This document shows, in pieces, positions 49,418 through 60,548 of a stretch of 64,000 bases of DNA; the stretch's first letter is position 1, and each line of letters begins with the position of its first letter. The stretch comes from Diphasiastrum complanatum. Taxonomy: Eukaryota > Streptophyta > Lycopodiopsida > Lycopodiales > Lycopodiaceae. Location: NCBI GenBank assembly GCA_029204225.1, contig CM055104.1:44695835-44759834 (forward strand), written 5' to 3'. The notes under the pieces were generated by a model. That model did no database searches, was not told where the DNA came from, and worked only from the letters and a program-made list of their open reading frames with translations. The position numbers and the translations under genes were made by a program.

Positions 49418-49760
49418 GGCAAGATTTGATTGTAAATAAATTTCACAATATCTTATCTTCATTCCAACTTTGTGCGGAATTTCTAGAACTGAGATTATAA
49501 GTCCATTTGTTGGATTAGAAATCTAATTTGAGTGAGACACTACAAGAAAGAGACCTTAGTGAGTTTCTAGAGACAATCAAATCCATTACTTGGCAAGATT
49601 TGTTTGAAAGTAGTTTTCACTTCATTTTATCTTCATTCCAACTTTGTGAGGGAGTGATAGAATAATGATTATAAGTCCATTTGTTATATTAGAAATCAAA
49701 TTTGAGTGAAACATTCCAAGTGTGAGACCTTTGTGAGTTTCAAGTCAATCAAATCTATTT
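49418..49760 (+). repeat. 174-bp tandem duplication in the leader
   Basis: Copies start GGCAAGATTTG at 49418 and 49592. Both contain TCTTCATTCCAACTTTGTG, GATTATAAGTCCATTTGTT and GACCTT-GTGAGTTTC. It lies between the 5' LTR and the gag ATG. Confidence 0.85.
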
Positions 49761-49785
49761 CTTGTTTGTAGAAGTCACTAGTAAG

Positions 49786-50619
49786 ATGGGATCTGCTGGA
49801 GCATACCTTCTAGAAGCTAATGAGAGATTGAATTCTACAAATTATGATATTTGGAAGGTTAGGATGGAGTCACTCTTGGTGCTCCAAGACCTTTATGAGT
49901 TCTTGATTGAAGATGAAGATGAACCTCTAGGTGCACAAGAGTTAGCTAGATACAAGAAGAGATCTAGGCTTGCACTTCATTGTGTGAAGATGAATGTGAG
50001 CAATGATTTGTTGAGAGAAGTATCAGCACGTACTAGTGCTAAAGAGGCTTGGGAGTCTTTAAAATCAATCTATGAATCTAGTAACACTTCAATAGTACCC
50101 ATGTTTAGAAATTAGATTTTGCAAAGCATGAGGAGAAGTGAGGAGAGTGCACAAGAATATGTATTCAGAATCAAGTCTCTAAATAGGGAACCGGCTTTCA
50201 TTGGAGAGAAGATTCATGATGGAGAGCTTGTACAAATTGTCCTTAATGGTCTAGGAGATGACTTTGCAAATTTGGTCCAAAGTTTCACCATCCAAGACAC
50301 TTTGTCATCTATTGATAAGCTCCATAGTGTGCTTGTGGCTGAAGAGTGTAGGATGCTCCATGCAAAAGCAAGGATGGATTTCTTATCATTGCAGGATGGA
50401 GATGAGAAAGCCAATTTTTCATTCAAGGGCAAAAAGAAGACCAATGGAAAGAAGAAGCATCCAAAGAAGGCCAAAGAAGAGGATGATGCATCAAGCTCAA
50501 AGGACAAGTCAAAGCAGAAATGCTTCTTTTGTGAAAAGAAGGGGCATTATGCATCTGAATGCTATAAGAGGCTAAGAGCAAAAGAGGAGGAGGACAAACA
50601 AGGGAACCTTGCATTTTGA
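49786..50619 (+). pseudogene. Copia gag with one internal stop
   Basis: The ATG is at 49786 (MGSAGAYLLEANERLNS); the frame is open further upstream without an ATG. It has YDIWKVRMESLLVLQDLYEF, ALHCVKMNVSNDLLREVSAR and EAWESLKSIYESSN. After a single TAG (50113-50115) it continues RRSEESAQEYVFRIKSLNRE and IVLNGLGDDFANLVQSF. The Lys-rich tail has a canonical CX2CX4HX4C knuckle, CFFCEKKGHYASEC (about 50521-50562). The TGA at 50617-50619 lies in a TTTTGA run; removing one T would join it to the protease frame. Confidence 0.85.
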
Positions 50620-51050
50620 AGAGGATGAAGATGAGGAGATCTCGTCTTTGATGGCATCTACATCCACTCCAACAAGCAAAAGCAACTCAAAGGACACTTG
50701 GTGGATTGATAGTGGGGCTAGCTCCCACATGACTTTCCAAAAGGACACATTCTCAACCTTACACTCTTTCAATGATGCTAATAAATTTGTTTCTTTAGCA
50801 AATGATCAAGAATGTAAGATATATGGTATTGGTACCATCTCATTAAGTCTAGGATCTAGCAAAAGGATGGATCTAGACAATGTCCTTTTTGTACCATCAA
50901 TTACCAAGAGCTTGCTTAGTGTTGGACAACTAATGGATGATGGTATAGATGTCCACTTCAAGCATGGAGCTTGTTCCATCATGAAGAATGATATTTGCAT
51001 AGCAAATGGTGTTAAACAAGGTAGTTTGTTAAGTTGGATGCTAAAATTGC
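50620..51050 (+). pseudogene. Copia aspartic protease
   Basis: FEEDEDEEISSLMAS leads into DTWWIDSGASSHMTFQKDTF, the intact active site (D-S-G) at about 50696-50755. It is followed by FVSLANDQECKIYGIGTISL, MDLDNVLFVPSITKSLLSVG and QLMDDGIDVHFKHGACSIM. The frame is uninterrupted to 51085. A shift near 51030 enters the next ORF, and the pre-integrase/integrase that should follow is missing. Confidence 0.85.
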
Positions 51051-52071
51051 TATGGCAAAAGAGGAAATCATTTATTCAAATGTAAACTCTTTTTCTCATG
51101 TACCAAGTAGTGATGATAAGATGCATGAAACATTCTTAGATGTTTATACAAGAGATTCTTGGATCCATCTAGTATCTTGTGTGAATGAAAGCAACAACCT
51201 TGGTGTCAATGATCTTGCAAGGATTGAGGAGGAGCAACAAAGTGATGGAGATCTTGAGGATCCACCTCAAATATCAAGTGCTCCAAGAAGATCCACAAAG
51301 GCAAGGGCCGAGCCTTCAAGGCTCACTTATATTGGCAAAGGTAATCAAGGGAAAGATTTTCAACCATTCACTTTCAACACTTTTCTTACTTCAATGCTTG
51401 ATGAACCACTTTGCTATGAGATCTACTTGAGGCAAACTGAGGTATGCTATGAGAACTACATGAGGCAACTTGAGGGCTTCATCAAGAAGGAAGTTGAAGA
51501 TAAGATGTGTAATGACTCATTTGAGAACAAGTTTTTATTTAGTGATCTAAAAATTGTTATGAACCAATTAAGAGTAAATTGGTTGTTTGATCAAATGAGT
51601 GCTCTCGGATTTTGGAAGAGCAAGAATGAGTTAATCACTCATTGTTTTGAAAAATGTGTTTTTTCTTTTGGAGAGGCAATTTGTAAGCTTCTTATGAGAA
51701 TAAGTGAAACATCCTTGAAGGACACTTATATCCATAAGCAAGTATGTAGCCTCATGAAGTTCAAGATCATTTGTAATTACAAGATTAGGAAAATCATGCT
51801 TACTTTTGATGGTTTGTGGACTAGTCGTTTTAGCGTGATAAATCTTGGTAATAGTAGCAACAAGTACATGTTTTGTGATCTTGATCAATGTGATTTTCAC
51901 AAGATATGGAGACATCAGATTTCCTTCAATGAGAAGCATAAAGATCAAGGAGGATCAAGTCTCAAGTTCATGCATCTTTACTCAAGTACAAAGGTGCAAG
52001 GAAGAATCAAGACTCTTCAATTCATCTTGGAGGAGATCAAGATCAAAGAAGCTCTATCTTGGACATGGTGA
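51034..52071 (+). CDS. Unrecognised 345-codon ORF of the non-autonomous element
   Basis: An open frame in the place of pol, beginning at a TTG with the first ATG at 51052. The N-terminal third is low complexity, with an Arg/Ser/Pro piece (APRRSTKARAEPSRLTY) resembling the copia integrase-RT linker. From about residue 115 it reads MLDEPLCYEIYLRQ twice in degenerate form (YEIYLRQTE, YENYMRQLE). A Cys/Phe/Trp-containing region follows with NWLFDQMSALGFWKSKNE and CDLDQCDFHKIWRHQIS, ending at TGA 52069-52071, 47 bp before the LTR. It has no catalytic motif that I know. At this AT content such a length is very unlikely by chance. It could be captured host sequence or a family-specific protein; translation is unproven. 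Confidence 0.5.
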   Translation: MDAKIAMAKEEIIYSNVNSFSHVPSSDDKMHETFLDVYTRDSWIHLVSCVNESNNLGVNDLARIEEEQQSDGDLEDPPQISSAPRRSTKARAEPSRLTYIGKGNQGKDFQPFTFNTFLTSMLDEPLCYEIYLRQTEVCYENYMRQLEGFIKKEVEDKMCNDSFENKFLFSDLKIVMNQLRVNWLFDQMSALGFWKSKNELITHCFEKCVFSFGEAICKLLMRISETSLKDTYIHKQVCSLMKFKIICNYKIRKIMLTFDGLWTSRFSVINLGNSSNKYMFCDLDQCDFHKIWRHQISFNEKHKDQGGSSLKFMHLYSSTKVQGRIKTLQFILEEIKIKEALSWTW

Positions 52072-52118
52072 TAGATCATGTCATCATTATTGTTTCCAAG
52101 GCTAGATTTGAGGAGGAG

Positions 52119-52736
52119 TGTGAAAAATAGCCTATTTTGGCAAATCTAGCCATGTAGAACTTTGTAAATATTGTGTATAAGGTTCCACACATGGAAGGCC
52201 AAGATGCCACATGGAAACCCACTCCTAATTTAGGTTAGGTCAAGTAAAGAGAGTTGGTCATGTCTATTTGGTGGTCATCCCTACTTTATAAGACCTACAC
52301 TTAAGTTTAAGGTGAAAATTTGATCAACTAGCTACCTACCAAGCATAACTCTAGGATCTAGGCTAGGGTTTCATTTTAGGGCAAGAAGAGTGAGTTAACT
52401 TCCTTATTACATGCTGGAAATCCACCTAACTTCAAGAAGGAAGTCGAATTTGCTATGTATTCCAAGCTCCCATAGTGAGAAGATAGAAAAATTTTGGAGC
52501 TCATTGGCAATCTCAAGCTAGTTCACTATGTACATTGAGTTTTTGTGATCCAAATGAAACCAAAACAATTTCTACTTGTTTCTCAGGTTGAAGTCCGTAC
52601 TATAGCCTATAGTACGCACATGTGGGCTTGGATTTCAATGTTGATCAATGCTTTCGATTGTTAATGCTTGTTGTTTGTCAAATTGCCAATCTAGATCAAC
52701 TTTTTTGTGTCTAGTTTTTTGATAGATTTTAAAGCA
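52119..52736 (+). repeat. 3' LTR of the 48.5-kb element
   Basis: It starts TGTGAAAAATAGCC after GAGGAGGAG and ends TTTTAAAGCA. Similarity to the inverted copy at 32573-33204 continues past this end into about 52737-52805, so the true LTR boundary could be later. Confidence 0.8.
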
Positions 52737-53125
52737 AGCATCCAATCACTCTTGTGGATCATTCAAAGATCCATTTATGGTCCTTATAGTACCATACTTT
52801 CAATATTTTAGACTCAACTTTGCTCCAATGGTGGATTTTTGAATCTCTCATGTCTTTAAAGTGACATGCTCAATTGTGTCCTCTCATCTTGGCTTAGCTG
52901 CATGCTCATCTGGTAGAACTCATAATTTAAGAAAGGGTGAGAAGAAAACTTTCAACTCACTATTTAAGGAAGGGTGAGAAGAAAACTTTCATTGGGATAG
53001 CTCTTAAAGTTCTCAACTATAAATGATTAAAGTGTAAGTTTAAGATATTGGCATAAATTTTTTTGTATAGTGCTTATCTAGATAGAGTACGTGTGTCTCT
53101 ATGTTGGGTCTAGTGTTGGTCATGC
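52737..53125. other. No gene recognised
   Basis: The first about 70 bp resemble the DNA flanking the 32.5-kb LTR. The rest holds a short repeat, GAAGGGTGAGAAGAAAACTT, at about 52934 and 52971. Confidence 0.35.
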
Positions 53126-53276
53126 GCATATGCTGCCGCTCAACAACAAGCCTCGAGAAATTGGGCTAGAGCACCACTTGGATGCTTTGCATGTGGAGAA
53201 AATCACAGAGTTGCAGAATGCCCAAATAAAGAAAAATTTGTACCATTCTATCGTGACTGTGGATATGGGCATTGCG
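53126..53276 (+). pseudogene. Fragment of a gypsy-like gag zinc knuckle (copy 3)
   Basis: The frame YARAPLGCFACGENHRVAEC, then PNKEKFVPFYRDCGYGHC, gives one CX2CX3HX4C knuckle and the start of a second. It is the same arrangement as at 9112-9236 and about 55045-55170. Cut off by a tandem repeat starting at 53274. Confidence 0.6.
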
Positions 53277-53512
53277 AGGGTTTGTTCCCAGAAAATCCTA
53301 AAATTTTGCAAAAACCCCCCAAAAAATGCACTTTTTTCAAGATTTTTTGAGTTTCCTTGGGAAGTAGCTCTTGCAGTTAGGTATATCTAACTTAGATACA
53401 AGTGCATACCAGTCTGCAAGGGTTTTTTCCGAGAAAATCTAAAATTTCTGCAAAAAACCGCAAAAAAAATGCACTTTTTCCATGATTTTTTAAGATTTGC
53501 TGAGAAGTAACC
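53274..53512. repeat. 142-bp imperfect tandem duplication
   Basis: Copies start GC(G/A)AGGGTTT at 53274 and 53416. Both contain GAAAATC-TAAAATTT-TGCAAAAA and ATGCACTTTTT-CA-GATTTTTT. Confidence 0.75.
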
Positions 53513-54210
53513 TTCGCAAAGAGTTTCATAGATAGGTCTACCTAGATCTGGCTAGTATGAAATTTTTGTGATGATCTAGTGGTTAGATTTTCAAATATCT
53601 AAGAAAAAGTGCCAAAAAGTGCCAAAAAATTGAGTTTTTTCTAGATCCTGACAAATCTGTCCATCAAGAACTCTTGCAGAATTCATATTGTCTAGAAATG
53701 GTCCAGATATAGCTATTGTAGGAAGGTTGAAGATTCACTCAGATCTGAAGAAATCTCAACCAAAAAAAAAAAAAAAACCCTCAAAGAACCAAGAAAAGAG
53801 ACTAAAATCACACTATTAGCCAACTGACACTGATTAGATCTTGTCAAATCTAGGTTGCACAATATTCATCAAGATCCAACGTCCTTGGACTGAACCAAGT
53901 GAATGAACCTCAGATCAAGTTGATCAGTACCAAGAAAAATCAGTTTCCACCACCATCCATCACTTTTTTGTCCACACTCTTACGTCCATCTCCATATTCT
54001 CTTGACAATGTAACTTTCATTACGGTAATCTATTAAATCCATTTATGTTCTGTTCACATCCATACTGATCCCTCTTTTCTTGATTCTTTTCTCCTCTTCT
54101 TTTTCTTCTTCCACTTCAAAAAAAGAAGAAGAAGTTGGAACACCAGTGTCATTGAGCGAACCTTGAAGTAATTCACCAACCGACTACTTTGCAACATTCT
54201 AGTGCTGAGC
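53513..54210. other. Leader-like DNA before the 54-kb gag
   Basis: AT-rich with poly-A (53763-53777) and a pyrimidine-rich stretch (54060-54120). No coding frame. Confidence 0.35.
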
Positions 54211-56244
54211 TATGGAGACCACCAATGCAGAACTATCTAAACTAAAATAGTATCTCAATGAAACAATCCAAGACTACACCTATCGGATCATCCAATTAGT
54301 GAAGGATTGTAATCCACCGATTCCTAAATGGATCGTCATGGCAAAATACTATGTTGGACTGCCCAAAAGGATCAGATCTGGTATGGCAGAATTAGCATCC
54401 TATGCGTCACCTGTACAACTTTGTAAGGATGCTGCCATGATGGAAATATCACAAGGGATGAGGGATTTTCCCTATCGCTCTGATGAATCATTAGATGGAG
54501 AATCAGAGGAACAAAGGTCAGCAACGAGTGATGATCCAACAAGAATGGAATCCTGTACAAGGCAACTAACTGAGCAGAGTCAAGCAGATCAAGTGCAGCG
54601 GAAGACCAAAAACCTTGCACTTCAAGTTCAGGCCGTCCTCAAGCTTTTGCTTGCACAGTCAATTTTCTTGAAAATGATGAATGTACCTTCTGCTTTGGAG
54701 ATAATCCAAGTACCAGGTGTCCAATCAAGAATCTGTGCTTGTTAAAAGGACAAAATACAGAGCAACAGGTTTGTCAAGAGCAAGATCCAGTGGTTCAACG
54801 GTCAGAAGCAGAATCAAGCCAACAAGATACTCACCAGAAGGATGGATGTCAGATTGATCCATCTAAATTTTGAGTTTCTTCAACAAACAGTGGCAAGGTA
54901 GAAGTTTTGGTTATATCCTCTTACATGTCACCGAATTCAATGGAGGACCATAACAGCCTAGCAGACTATTTTATGGAAGATCCTAAGGGGAATCTGTTAC
55001 TAGTGTATGCCTATCAACTTAGAGGTGATGACATATTGCACTCAGTTAGGTGCTATGGATGCGGAAGAAAACACCGCCGTGCTGAATGTCCACACCGAGG
55101 GGATCCATCAACATTTGATTCCTCGTGTTTACAATGCGGAGTTAATCATCCATGTCGAGATTGCCCGATGAGAAATTCACAAATATCTCGGAGGCATTTG
55201 GCCTATGTAGACCGACATGCACTTGGGGTAACCCTTCCACCTCGAACGTACTACAAAAGAAAAATCTTAGTGCCACCGGGTTATGAAGCGAGTGATGAAC
55301 AAGAAAATCTGGCAAAAGTCCCCCAAGGTACGCAAAGATACCCTCGAGCAAACAAGTAGAACCATCACAGAATACAAAGATGGTAGAATCCATCAAGCCA
55401 ACGATTGTCGAGGAAGTCAAGACACTGGCAACCGAGGAAGTCCGACAGATTCTATCAGGGCTTTTTTCGCACTCAATGCGAAGAATTCTTAGTGATGAAT
55501 TACAAAAGGGACTCACATCAATGGAGCAACGAGAAGGCAATTTAGCTTAAGATCCAAGGAAAAGTGCAATCACGCATCCTTCAACGGGGAAGTGCAATGA
55601 CCAAGAGAAGACTAAAGTTGATGAATGCCCCTCAACGAGCAAGATTCAACCATAGTCTACTTGTTCCACAATTCAATAGACTCCTAAATCAACGCCAATT
55701 CAGGGTATATCCATTCTTCAAAGGCCAAATCCAGGGAATCCAAGCCCAAATAGGCCTCCAGTACAGCAAGCACCAGTGCCTACAATGACAAAGCCTTGTC
55801 CTTAATCTATGATATTGACTGTTGAGGAAAGTCGTCAAGTTATGGCATACTTCGAATACCTGGACAGACAAGAGCATCAAGCAAGCACGTCATATCCACA
55901 TTACGGGGGAGTCTATGACATTAGGACCAGTTGCGCCGATCTATGAAGATCCATTATATTAGCAAGATTTATCTTGGGATCCTCCGATGGAATGCCTCGA
56001 CTACCCAATTGTCAATGAACAAGGTTATCCGATATTATTGAATATCTGGCAAGTCCAGGTTCTTGCTGATCAACAATCAATAAAGCCTCAGGTTTTACGT
56101 AAGCGGATTCTCTCCATGCTTTTTCTGAAGCACCCATGTCCCAGCAATAAAAGAACCAACAATAGCGCCCCTTCACTACAGTTGCAGCCTAGTGCCGAAG
56201 GACCGACACTACTTTGGGCTGTGGACCTTGTTGTGGGTATTTCA
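54211..56244 (+). pseudogene. Gypsy-like gag with paired CX2CX3HX4C knuckles (copy 2)
   Basis: ATG 54211 begins METTNAELSKLK, and after a stop the frame reads VKDCNPPIPKWIVMAKYYVG and LPKRIRSGMAELASY (gag helices). It continues through a broken middle to DHNSLADYFMEDPKGNLLLV, with the knuckles CYGCGRKHRRAEC and CLQCGVNHPCRDC (54907-55359). RTYYKRKILVPPGYEASDEQ and a Gln-rich tail follow to about 56240. It is split into at least six frames. The polyprotein appears to resume at about 59783 on the other side of an inserted LTR block, so the element probably spanned both. Confidence 0.7.
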
Positions 56245-56700
56245 TATATATAAATAAATAAGTGGGTCCCGCCACTTAAGATACTGTTGGCTAAGGATTG
56301 CCTAGTGGGCCCCGCCATAGTATAGTAGAATAACAAGTGCAAGGCACTGACATCCTGTGTGTATTAGCCTAACCACCAATGAGCACAAGTAACGAGTTGT
56401 AATTCCTAGGAATAAGCGACTAGGGGCTTAAAACTCTAAAATGACATTAGAGGCCCTAAGTCAAGTTGCAAATAAAAAAGCTAAAAGGGCCCAACTTAAA
56501 ACTCACATGAATCATGTGAGTGCCCTTGTGCTTTCTTAGCACCAATAGATTTAAGTTGTGTTAATATTAAAGGCTTGAATTAGAATCCTTGCCTCAATGA
56601 AGTGGCCAATGAGAGTGAAGGAGGCTCACCTCTAAAATCTATAAGAGGGAGCCATTTCTTTTGTATTGTATCATCTTCCATTCTCATTCTAATAAAACTC

Positions 56701-56879
<179 letters not shown>

Positions 56880-56968
56880 GTTGGGATAGTATAGCTTTGG
56901 GTAGGCGCTCAAGCCCCCAAAGCCTTTCTCAACCTAGGCATTTTCTCTCTCCCTCTCTCCACTCTCTT

Positions 56969-57172
<204 letters not shown>

Positions 57173-57300
57173 TATGCAGGTGAACGCGAGGTTTCCACTC
57201 CCAATGACGGACCCCTATGCTACATCGACGACACAACAGGCCAGCCAGTCCTCGACGACTTCAGGTTTCTTCTCCTTCTTCTCCCCCGCATAAACCTCCG

Positions 57301-59245
57301 GTTGAAAACCGAGATTGGGTGAAGACATCAATTTGACTTGATTCAACAGAACCTCCATGTGCTAATCTCTCATCTGATTATGATTATTCATATCATTGAG
57401 CGCCGTACTCAACTGTTGACAAATCACCATATAAGATGCCGCACCTGGATTCGCAACTTGATTTGAAGTTTCTTCGGCCATCTCGATATATCTATCCTAA
57501 AAATTACTAAATTTAGTTAATATCAGATTAACTCATAGTGAAGTACAGTTGACCAAAATTGACTGAAATTGACTCTAGCATAGTCAAATCACTATTTTTA
57601 GTCAATTTCATAGATATTCCAAGAAACTGGAAAAAACTAAAATTTTGAGTTTTTTGCACTTTAAATTTTTCTTTTTTTTAAAAATTTTACGTTTTCTAAA
57701 AATTCGTAAAAAAAACCATTGTCAGATATTAAGCAACCGGAATCGAAAATTCGATTCACTGTTTGATTTTTAATTTTACTACTTTAATGTCCATCAGACA
57801 TGCAAGACATGCGACATTAAACTGATTTTTCACTATTACGGAATTTAACGTAAAATCAAGTTCTACGGAAACTGTCAGCTATAACACCCAATTTTGTATC
57901 TATCAGTTATAGTACATGCGTATAACCACACAAAACAGATCTAAACCACTCATGCATGTCAGGATCACTCTGAGAATCAATATGCAGACATTCCATGCAA
58001 GCACAGTACCTCAAAATAGGAAATTGACTTGCATGCAATCAGAACAACAATTAGAACAATTCGAAGTTCTACCAATTTTGCTCACAAAATTGCAAAACTT
58101 TAGATGATCATAACGTTGGCTACTGGACACCAAATTGGGTGCTGTAAAGCTCAGTACAGAAGGAGACCTAGTGAACAAAACTCTCGCCATGTCAGCTTGT
58201 CACACGTGCGAGTTCAGAACAGCCAAAGAACCTATAGGAGGGCGCATTTTTTCAAGTCCAATCAGTCTAAAAACGTGCAAACACTCAACCAAGCCTAAAA
58301 GTGATGATACAAACAGTCTTAAATGGTCTCTAAGAGTTCCATGAAGCCTTCATACAGATCTTATGAAGTAGTATGGGCTGAGAACCATGAAATCTTGATT
58401 TCTAGAAGTCAAAATTGCTACCAACTTGATGGAATTGAAACATAAGCCTCTACCCATCAATTTACAGATCTGATAGCTTTCTGGAAAGGTAAAAAGAAAC
58501 ACAAATCATGATGTAAAAAATCCTAAATGATTCCCTTATGGATCTAGAGAAATCCACCCCCCAAAATTCACCAGAATTGGTCAATTTTTTACTTCCTACA
58601 AACCCAATTGCTGGAATTCTTGGCTCTAACTTCTAGGATAGCTTCAAAAGACTATAAGTCATCTTTTCTCAGCTTTAATTGATGTTCAACAACCTCCTAC
58701 CATCCAATTTCATGAAAAAATAGGCAAAAATCATGGATTTTGGCCCTTTCTAGGTTTTTTCACCATGACTAATTGGAATTAAATGGCAAGAACATTTTCC
58801 AAATTCACATGCAATCCTATTTACAGAAGTATAACCAACCTATTGATCTAAACTTGCTAGATTTGAATTCTACCATCAGTTTTGTGCCAAAAACATGAAA
58901 AACAAGCCAAATTTGGCCACAAAAGAGCCTAGAATCCAAATACATGAGAAGATCCAACATGCAACCTGAATTTCAACTACTTCAAAGTGAATTAACTTGC
59001 TGGAAATTTCAAATCCATAACTGTTATGAGCTACACATGCTACAACTACAAAAAGACAACCAAAATTGATTTCCTAGCACAATCATTCATAAACCACAAT
59101 GAATTTGAGAGAGATATGGATTAAGCAAATTGAAATTGGGAAGATCCACCAACTTGCAATCTTGCTCCTCTCCTTGGATGAGAATACTAGTTGATTACCA
59201 CCAAGCTCCAATGAAAACCACCACCTCTCCAAACTTGTAAGCCTT
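57301..59245 (-). other. Leader-like, non-coding 1.9 kb
   Basis: AT-rich DNA ending at an exact primer site on its right, so it reads as the leader of a minus-strand LTR element. Open frames at 57916-58344 and 59083-59355 have no domain. No gag was recognised, so the element is non-coding or truncated. Confidence 0.4.
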
Positions 59246-59257
59246 GCTCTGATACCA
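59246..59257 (-). promoter_or_regulatory. Primer binding site, exact 12-bp match to tRNA-iMet type
   Basis: GCTCTGATACCA, at the left border of the candidate LTR 59258-59782. Confidence 0.75.
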
Positions 59258-59782
59258 CTATAAGAGAAGCGCCTTAGATCCTGCTTACAAATCACAAACA
59301 CAATGGATAACACACAATGGATAGACCACCCAACCAAGTAGAAGCATCCAATCAAACTCTAGAAGCTTCACCCCCAAGCCAAGGAACAAGAAGCATGAAT
59401 ATAGAGAGAGATCCTGGCAATGAAACCACAACCATAATGAGGAGTAGGGCGAGTTTGGACCCAATATATAGAGCCGAAAGCATCCTGGGCACATAGCCAT
59501 GCATAGCCCTAAGTTCCATATACATAGATTCATCAAGAATAGAGTCCTAAGCATGGACCAACTATTCATAGAATTGCTATTGATAACTCTACACATGCAT
59601 ACATTGTCTCATACCTTGCCTAAACTCCATTTAGTGTGTTCTGGGCCTCACAAAGATATTAGTTACTTTCGGGTCACGTCCAGTATGACGTGGCATAACT
59701 AACAGCTAGTTTCATTGGAGTACCGTTGTGTATCCAAGACTAGGAGTATATTGTAGCCTATGTACTGGTCGTGGACATAACA
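59258..59782 (-). repeat. Candidate LTR (about 525 bp) inserted in a gypsy element
   Basis: On the minus strand it starts TGTTATGTCCACGACC (59782) and runs to the primer site. The left terminus (CTTATAG) is degenerate. Immediately right of 59782 the gypsy polyprotein frame begins. Confidence 0.45.
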
Positions 59783-60520
59783 CCCGTCATTCCATTAATG
59801 ATGATAGACCCAATTCCTATAGCTTGGTGCGCAGGAGAACCTAGTACTTCTGTAGCCCACGTTTTGGAAGATCGTATTCTTTCGGTGAATGATGATTTGA
59901 TGATTGATGACCAAGTCCTCATGTATCTCAATCAAAAACGTTTCGCACCAATTCATGCGATAGAGCTTTCAGTTCCACTAGCACATCCACATCCATAATT
60001 CCCAAAGTTATAGAGAACTTCATGGAACCTCCTTTTGATCTTCCAAGCCACTTCAAAGATTTCACACTTGATGATGTCGTCATCCAATTACCGCAACTCC
60101 AATGGAAATCTACACAGGCTTCCCACTCCTTTGAAGGACCAACAAAGACCAAAGAGCTAAATCTTAAAGGTCCTGATGAGGAGATGGATCGCATAGTTCA
60201 CGTCAGAGCCCACCTCACGCTAAGTCAACTTCTTGATTTGGAGGCCGTACTACACAAATACAGAGATGTATTTTCCTGGAATTATACTGAAATGAAGGGG
60301 GTACCACCTAAAATAACAGTCCATACTATTCCAGTAGAAGAGCACACTAAGCCTATTCGGGTTAAGCCTTACTGTTGTAACCCGGTTTATCATGAACGGA
60401 TTGATGAGGATATTAAGAAGCTCCTAGATGCTGGCTTCATTTATGAAGTCCAACACACGGATTGGGTATTGCCCATCGTGGTAGTTCCCAAGAAAAACAA
60501 CAAGCTTTGTATTTGCGTAT
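59783..60520 (+). pseudogene. Ty3/gypsy reverse transcriptase N-terminal part
   Basis: A pre-RT frame reads VLEDRILSVNDDLMIDDQVL. After a stop at 59996, MEPPFDLPSHFKDFTLDDVV leads to LSQLLDLEAVLHKYRDVFSW, then MKGVPPKITVHTIPVEEHTK, IKKLLDAGFIYEVQHTDWVL and PIVVVPKKNNKLCICV. This is the N-terminal RT region typical of non-chromovirus (Tat/Athila-like) gypsy elements, with WVSPVVVVPKKNGKLRVCVD at the same place. The chain stops at about 60515, before the catalytic core, at an abrupt junction with unrelated sequence. Confidence 0.85.
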
Positions 60521-60548
60521 TCTCGAGTCCCAGAAGTAGCTAGAAGAG

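Larger units (their letters stand above)
48493..52736 (+). mobile_element. Non-autonomous Ty1/copia-like LTR element with an extra ORF
   Basis: Two direct LTRs of about 610-618 bp flank gag, a protease and an unrecognised ORF. Integrase, RT and RNase H are missing, apart from a linker-like Arg/Pro/Ser stretch. A purine-rich GAGGAGGAG precedes the right LTR. No clear target-site duplication was found, and LTR divergence is visible, so the insertion is not recent. It would need proteins from a related autonomous element to move. Confidence 0.75.

Noticed and set aside
48493..52736. Clear target-site duplication for the LTR element
   Set aside because: The 5 bp before 48493 (TTTTA) and after 52736 (AGCAT) do not match; the LTR ends are approximate or the locus has recombined.
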